In this document: in pieces, positions 59,983-64,000 of the stretch
Layout of the letters: each line of letters starts with the position of its first letter
Position numbering within the stretch: position 1 is the stretch's first letter
NCBI RefSeq assembly: GCF_006874625.1
Contig: NZ_CP030034.1
Location: forward strand, 1,116,001-1,180,000
DNA: 64,000 bases
Origin: Bdellovibrio sp. NC01
GTDB taxonomy: Bacteria; Bdellovibrionota; Bdellovibrionia; Bdellovibrionales; Bdellovibrionaceae
Reading direction: 5' to 3'
Program-made: the position numbers and the translations under genes
The notes under the pieces: model-generated
Database searches by the model: none
Seen by the model: only the letters and a program-made list of their open reading frames with translations
What the model was told of the DNA's origin: nothing

Positions 59983-61188
59983 ATGCAAAAGCTATCCGCC
60001 ATCCTCTTTACTTTGGTATGTGCCGCGGGCGCATTTTATTTCGCGATTCAAAAGTCATTCGTGAATCCGTATCCTATTGTCTGCCGCTTTGTCGCAGAAA
60101 AAATCTATCTGACTGACGATAAGATCAAAGACTGGAAGCAAACGTGTTTGCATCGCGCTCGTTTGGTCACGCCCTTTTCGGCAAAAAATCTGATCATCAA
60201 AGATCTGAATAATATGTTCGATGTTTTGCAGGTTTCGCATTTGGAAATCTATGATGCCAAAGAAGTGCAAAACATCTGGCAAGGAGAATCAACAGACACC
60301 GGCATTGAAGGTGACTTCGTTGATAGTGAGTTCGTTATTTTTAAAATCCATCCTCAGTCACCGGCTGCTAAAGCGGGATTAAAAAAAGGCGACGTCGTTA
60401 AAAGTCTGAATGGCGGGCAACCCAGCTCCTGGACGGTGGCTGGTGAGTCAGGCCACTACAAAATCTTGCGTGGAACAGAAGAACTGCTCGTTGATGTACA
60501 GCCGGGTAGTTTTCATCGTGACGACAGTCCGTCGATAGAGCAAATCAAAGAAGTAACACTTATGCGAATCCCTTCCTTCCGCGGTGATTTTTTTGAAACG
60601 GAAGCGATGCAAAAGTATGCACAGAAATTAAAAGGATCACGTGATGTGATTTTGGATCTGCGTGGCAATGCTGGCGGCAATTTCGTTGCGGGCCTGCGTT
60701 TGTTGTCGCTGTTTATTTGTGAACCCACGACCGTGGGCAAGCTTGTGAAAACACGCGCGCCGATGTCAACAAAAGCAGATCTGCCAAATCTTTTGAAAGA
60801 CGAAGATCAGTTGCAGGTGCTTGAACACAATAAAGTCGTTGCTCTTAAAACATTTAAAAACAGTGACTGCTTTAAAGGACGCGTGAAAGTTTTGGTCGAC
60901 GGAAAAAGTTCTTCCGTGGCTGAGATGGTAGCGCAAGCATTCAAAGAAATTAAACACAGCTCTTTGCAGGGGGCTCCTTCGCGAGGTCAGTTGTTAGTAG
61001 GTGTGTGGTACCCATTGGATGAAATTGCACCGGGTGTCCAGATCTCTGTGCCCGAAGCTTACTACGAAAGCGCTGCAGGACATCGCATCGAAGGCCAGGG
61101 TGTACAGGTTGATAAGATCTTGTATTATCATTTGCCGCAAATGCAGGCGGGGATTGACTCTTGGGTTGATCAATTGCTGCGGAACTAG
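59983..61188 (+). CDS. S41-type peptidase homologue lacking the catalytic lysine
   Basis: 401 residues. Signal anchor 1-20. PDZ domain about 100-165 (FKIHPQSPAAKAGLKKGDVVKSLNG). The S41 (CtpA/Prc) protease domain follows with LDLRGNAGGNF and the Ser block VLVDGKSSSVAEMVAQAFKE. In E. coli Prc the Ser and Lys of the dyad lie 25 residues apart (Ser452, Lys477). Here the position 25 residues after the corresponding Ser is Gln (GAPSRGQLLV instead of G-x-x-T-x-G-K-G). It may thus be an inactive chaperone-like or inhibitory homologue. No ribosome site precedes the ATG; TAGAAT 12 bases upstream suggests a short leader. Confidence 0.85.
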   Translation: MQKLSAILFTLVCAAGAFYFAIQKSFVNPYPIVCRFVAEKIYLTDDKIKDWKQTCLHRARLVTPFSAKNLIIKDLNNMFDVLQVSHLEIYDAKEVQNIWQGESTDTGIEGDFVDSEFVIFKIHPQSPAAKAGLKKGDVVKSLNGGQPSSWTVAGESGHYKILRGTEELLVDVQPGSFHRDDSPSIEQIKEVTLMRIPSFRGDFFETEAMQKYAQKLKGSRDVILDLRGNAGGNFVAGLRLLSLFICEPTTVGKLVKTRAPMSTKADLPNLLKDEDQLQVLEHNKVVALKTFKNSDCFKGRVKVLVDGKSSSVAEMVAQAFKEIKHSSLQGAPSRGQLLVGVWYPLDEIAPGVQISVPEAYYESAAGHRIEGQGVQVDKILYYHLPQMQAGIDSWVDQLLRN

Positions 61189-61361
61189 AGGCAAGTCCAG
61201 CTGACTTTTTGTGTTTCAACATGAGATACTCAGATTGAAACGTCTATCGTCTTTTGTACGACTGTAAATGCCTTTTACGACGAGAAATAATATATTAGAA
61301 ATAATGCCGGCATACTCCTGGCAATGACAATTTATGACGATAACATTGCGAGGGAGATCAA

Positions 61362-61976
61362 ATGGGGAACGCTAAGGTGATTGAATTTCCGAAAGAAAAA
61401 TCTTTGAGAAAAAGATTGCAAGACAAAGCGCAAGAGCAAAAAGCTGCTTTGATTCTTTCCATCGCATCAATTCTTCTAATGACTGTTTTCGTAAATCAAT
61501 GGTTGGTCGACAACGATCATCATTCATTGGCAGCAGGCGGTACTCGTAACGTAGCGAGCTTTGAACCTGCGGTATTTGCACGCGATGTAAAATGGGAACA
61601 TGAACTAGCAAAACGCTTAAATGGTGAAACAGCTTTTGCTGCAAACTTGGCAGAGCGCCCAACTGTTCGCGATGAATTGGTATTTGGTTACCTTGAAGGT
61701 AAATACGGCATGAAGTTGGCGAAAGGCCGCATTCAAAGCCTTGAATTCATCGATGCCCAAGCCGGTGAACAACCAATGGCTATTAAAGATGAAGCTCAGT
61801 TCTTGAAAAAATATGCAGATGCTTTCGGCGTACAATACTCTGAAGTATCCGCTACAGAGAGCAGCAATCTTGAACACGTTTTCAATCTGATCGACTCTTC
61901 CAAGACTATCGTAGGGCAAGCGCACTTCAGCTTGGACGATCAAGGTCGAGTTCAGTCCCTTCGCTTTACACAATAG
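61362..61976 (+). CDS. Single-pass membrane protein of unknown function
   Basis: 204 residues, ATG after GAGGGAG. A basic cytoplasmic N-terminus (1-27), one membrane helix (about 28-46, AALILSIASILLMTVFVNQWL) and an exported 155-residue domain. The exported part (ELAKRLNGETAFAANLAERPTV onward) is not recognised. It lies 40 bases before the RDD gene and could form an operon with it and the rhomboid gene. Confidence 0.78.
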   Translation: MGNAKVIEFPKEKSLRKRLQDKAQEQKAALILSIASILLMTVFVNQWLVDNDHHSLAAGGTRNVASFEPAVFARDVKWEHELAKRLNGETAFAANLAERPTVRDELVFGYLEGKYGMKLAKGRIQSLEFIDAQAGEQPMAIKDEAQFLKKYADAFGVQYSEVSATESSNLEHVFNLIDSSKTIVGQAHFSLDDQGRVQSLRFTQ

Positions 61977-62015
61977 TCGCTTTAGTCTTTTCTGTTTCAA
62001 GCCGATACAATCTGT

Positions 62016-63221
62016 ATGTTATTTCCAGATTTATCGGCTCCAGAAATTTGTAGCAAAAAAATCGATACGTCGAAACCAGCGATCGCTTTCGTAGCCGATC
62101 GCTTTTTGGCTTTGGTGCTAGATTTTTTAATCATGTCACCGATTGTAAGCCTCTTCCTTGCGGGCTTAATTAAAAAAACCAAAACATATTTCCTATTAGA
62201 TGGCCAATCTCCTGAAGGTTTTGTTTCAGGCGTGATTGTGTTTATCGTTGGTGCTGTTCTGATCATGTTATTGCAGTCGGTCTTCATGTACTTCTGGCAG
62301 GCGACACCGGGGCAGTTCTTTATGCAAATGCGTGTGGTATCGTATCCGCACGCGCGTGCACGCCTGAGTTTTTCGCAATGCCTTTTGCGTTCGTTTTGTT
62401 TCAGTTTAAATTTCGTGGCTTTGGGAATTCCATTCTTGGAAGTTCTAAGTCATCCGCTGCGTCGTGCTTTTCACGAAAGAGCTTCCGACACATTGGTGAT
62501 TACTTTGAAGAAAGAAGCCGACGACGGTCCTTTCGAATTAGAAGAAAGATTTATCTCGTCATGGTTGCGCATGAGCTTCATCATCTTTGCGATGGTGGGG
62601 GCCGTGGCACTTGCGAAAATGTATTATTCGATGCATGACGGCTCTTACAAGTCAGCGGCTGTCGTCGGTGGACAATGTAAAGAGATTGCCGATGCAGAGC
62701 TACATGGCACGGCACGTTTGGATGCGGCTTTAGCTTTATTCATGTTGAATGAAGTTTCTGAGGAATGCTTGCGCAAAGAAGCCGAAGCTTCGTTGTGGGG
62801 TGATCCTGTGAATTCGCAAGATATGGCTTATCTGGCGAAGTACTTGGTTTCTGATAAAGCGGAACAAGAAGAGTATTTTAAATTGATTTGTAAAGACATC
62901 TCATCAAGTGCCTGTGTGATTGCTTCTTATATGAGTGAAGGCGGCGATGAGGGTGTGCTTGGCAATGCCGATCAAAAACTTTTGGTGACACAGGTTTTGA
63001 TGATGGAAGAAAAATTCAATGCCCATCAGTACGTGGCAAGTCTTGAAGCCATTGAGAAATTGCAAAAAGTGACGGCGATGCGTTCGGCGATGGATAAAAA
63101 ATATGTGCGCTCGATCTGGGCGATGAAAGAATCTCTAACTCGTAAATCGGGTCGTGTGCCAGCCAGTGCGGACTCTGCAACTTGGATTGAAGAATTCAAA
63201 GACAAGTACGGGTTGCAATAA
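62016..63221 (+). CDS. RDD-family membrane protein
   Basis: 401 residues. The RDD domain (about 30-165) has its marker residues in AFVADRFLALVLDFLI, then FYWQATPGQ-like FWQATPGQFFMQMRVV and HERASDTLVITLK, with three to four membrane helices. A further helix near 192-210 precedes a helical soluble domain (215-401). RDD proteins are proposed ion/compound transporters. The rhomboid start codon overlaps its stop by one base (TAATG), so the two are translated together. Confidence 0.88.
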   Translation: MLFPDLSAPEICSKKIDTSKPAIAFVADRFLALVLDFLIMSPIVSLFLAGLIKKTKTYFLLDGQSPEGFVSGVIVFIVGAVLIMLLQSVFMYFWQATPGQFFMQMRVVSYPHARARLSFSQCLLRSFCFSLNFVALGIPFLEVLSHPLRRAFHERASDTLVITLKKEADDGPFELEERFISSWLRMSFIIFAMVGAVALAKMYYSMHDGSYKSAAVVGGQCKEIADAELHGTARLDAALALFMLNEVSEECLRKEAEASLWGDPVNSQDMAYLAKYLVSDKAEQEEYFKLICKDISSSACVIASYMSEGGDEGVLGNADQKLLVTQVLMMEEKFNAHQYVASLEAIEKLQKVTAMRSAMDKKYVRSIWAMKESLTRKSGRVPASADSATWIEEFKDKYGLQ

Positions 63222-64000
63222 TGATTTTACCTAATCCTGCGAATATCAAAGATTATACGCGTTTCCCACTGACGATTACGTTGGTGTTGTTAAATGTGTT
63301 TATCTTCATTTTGATTTTCAGCGGGAATCAATCGGCGATCTCTAACAATAATCTTTTGCAAGAAGATGGCTTGGCGTTATCAGGTCGCATTTATTATCAG
63401 TATCTGCAAAAATTATCTTCGAAAGATTTGTTTCGAAAGCCGGAGTGGGTGCATGCAATGCGCTCTGATAATTCGGATCAGATGACGGTGTTGGGTTCGT
63501 ATGCTTTACGTGATGCTGATTTTTTGAATGTCGCAGAAAAACTTTCCTATCGCGGTGACCAAGTGCAAATCGCTTCTTGGAAAACCGACATGCATGATTT
63601 TAGAAAACAATATTCAGAGCAGTTGTTGTTCCGCTTTGGTTTAAGCTCTTTGGAAAAAGGGCCGCTGTCGTGGTTAACATATCAGTTTTCGCATTCTACG
63701 TGGTTGCATCTGGCTTCGAACTTGATGTTCTTAGTTGTGATTGGTGCTGCCGTTGAATCATTGGCAGGCAGTTTTGTTTTGTTGTTAGTGTATGTGATTG
63801 GTGGACTTGCGGGGGGCTTAGGCTTTTTACTTTCGCAAAGTTCAGGCACGGTTCCTATGGTGGGGGCGAGTGCTTCGATCAGTGCGCTTTTAGCATTTTA
63901 CTGTGTGGCAGAGCTGCGTAGTCGTGTGCGCTTTTTCTATTTTGTGTCTCCTATGCCGGGCCATCATGGCTCGATTTATCTGCCGACTTTCATGATTTTT
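63221..64000 (+). CDS. Rhomboid-family intramembrane protease, 5' part
   Basis: 260 residues are visible before the window ends. The N-terminal membrane helix (about 15-35) and soluble region precede the rhomboid core: HLASNLMFLVVIGAAVE (H-x-x-S-N), then PMVGASASISALLAFY with the catalytic Ser in the G-x-S place. The C-terminal catalytic His lies beyond the window. Rhomboids cleave membrane proteins; the RDD neighbour may be substrate or partner. Confidence 0.9.
   Translation, partial: MILPNPANIKDYTRFPLTITLVLLNVFIFILIFSGNQSAISNNNLLQEDGLALSGRIYYQYLQKLSSKDLFRKPEWVHAMRSDNSDQMTVLGSYALRDADFLNVAEKLSYRGDQVQIASWKTDMHDFRKQYSEQLLFRFGLSSLEKGPLSWLTYQFSHSTWLHLASNLMFLVVIGAAVESLAGSFVLLLVYVIGGLAGGLGFLLSQSSGTVPMVGASASISALLAFYCVAELRSRVRFFYFVSPMPGHHGSIYLPTFMIF

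Overview
The window looks like the chromosome of a Bdellovibrio-type bacterium (Bdellovibrionota). This is inferred from gene content and style: many secreted proteins and lipoproteins of unknown function, several L,D-transpeptidases, a PTP-type phosphatase like the one known from Bdellovibrio bacteriovorus, a MotB/MotA/FHA cluster between smc and ftsY, a B12-dependent ribonucleotide reductase and an HD-GYP protein. There is no phage, CRISPR array, rRNA operon or transposase. Gene density is high and most genes have a clear Shine-Dalgarno sequence.

Layout. 1-12.8 kb: the 3' end of smc, then a run of small accessory genes (periplasmic VOC protein, MarR regulator, secreted unknowns, nitroreductase, Rrf2 regulator), then MotB-like / MotA-TolQ-like / FHA coiled-coil genes and ftsY. 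12.9-20.1 kb: a cell-wall block with two L,D-transpeptidases, a possible secreted cysteine peptidase and a small secreted unknown, plus a nucleotide-sugar-type oxidoreductase. 20.2-25.8 kb: zapA, 5-formyl-THF cyclo-ligase, an RNase Y homologue with a damaged HD site, tyrS, a ferredoxin with a long Q/N-rich tail and a hydrolase. 25.8-29 kb, minus strand: a receiver-like protein, cysteine desulfurase and an A-type Fe-S carrier. 29.1-33 kb: class II ribonucleotide reductase and a four-S1-domain protein, separated by a region packed with foldback DNA. 33-43.4 kb: cinA-like, acyl-CoA dehydrogenase, trmH-like, PTP phosphatase lipoprotein, chemoreceptor, a pseudouridine synthase-methyltransferase fusion, lemA and two TPM-domain genes. 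43.6-58.8 kb: a DUF748 protein, LysR, a YecM-HAD fusion, tRNA-Arg, small secreted proteins, HD-GYP, DUF1254, a TPR regulator, a KH protein, pirin, AMP nucleosidase and an aspartate/glutamate racemase. 59.4-64 kb: a Fis-type protein, an S41 peptidase homologue lacking its lysine, an RDD protein and a rhomboid protease cut by the window edge.

The most unusual signal is a foldback element present twice (about 3886-4119 and 59039-59256). A 77-nt core, identical at 76 of 77 positions, folds into a neat three-way junction. It is carried on basal arms of about 75 bp that are unrelated between the copies but self-complementary within each copy. A third, different long foldback follows nrdJ. Other points to check are two probable pseudoenzymes (RNase Y-like and S41), a nested hairpin enclosing the start of an L,D-transpeptidase gene, and a 12-bp palindrome shared by the MarR region and the acyl-CoA dehydrogenase promoter.
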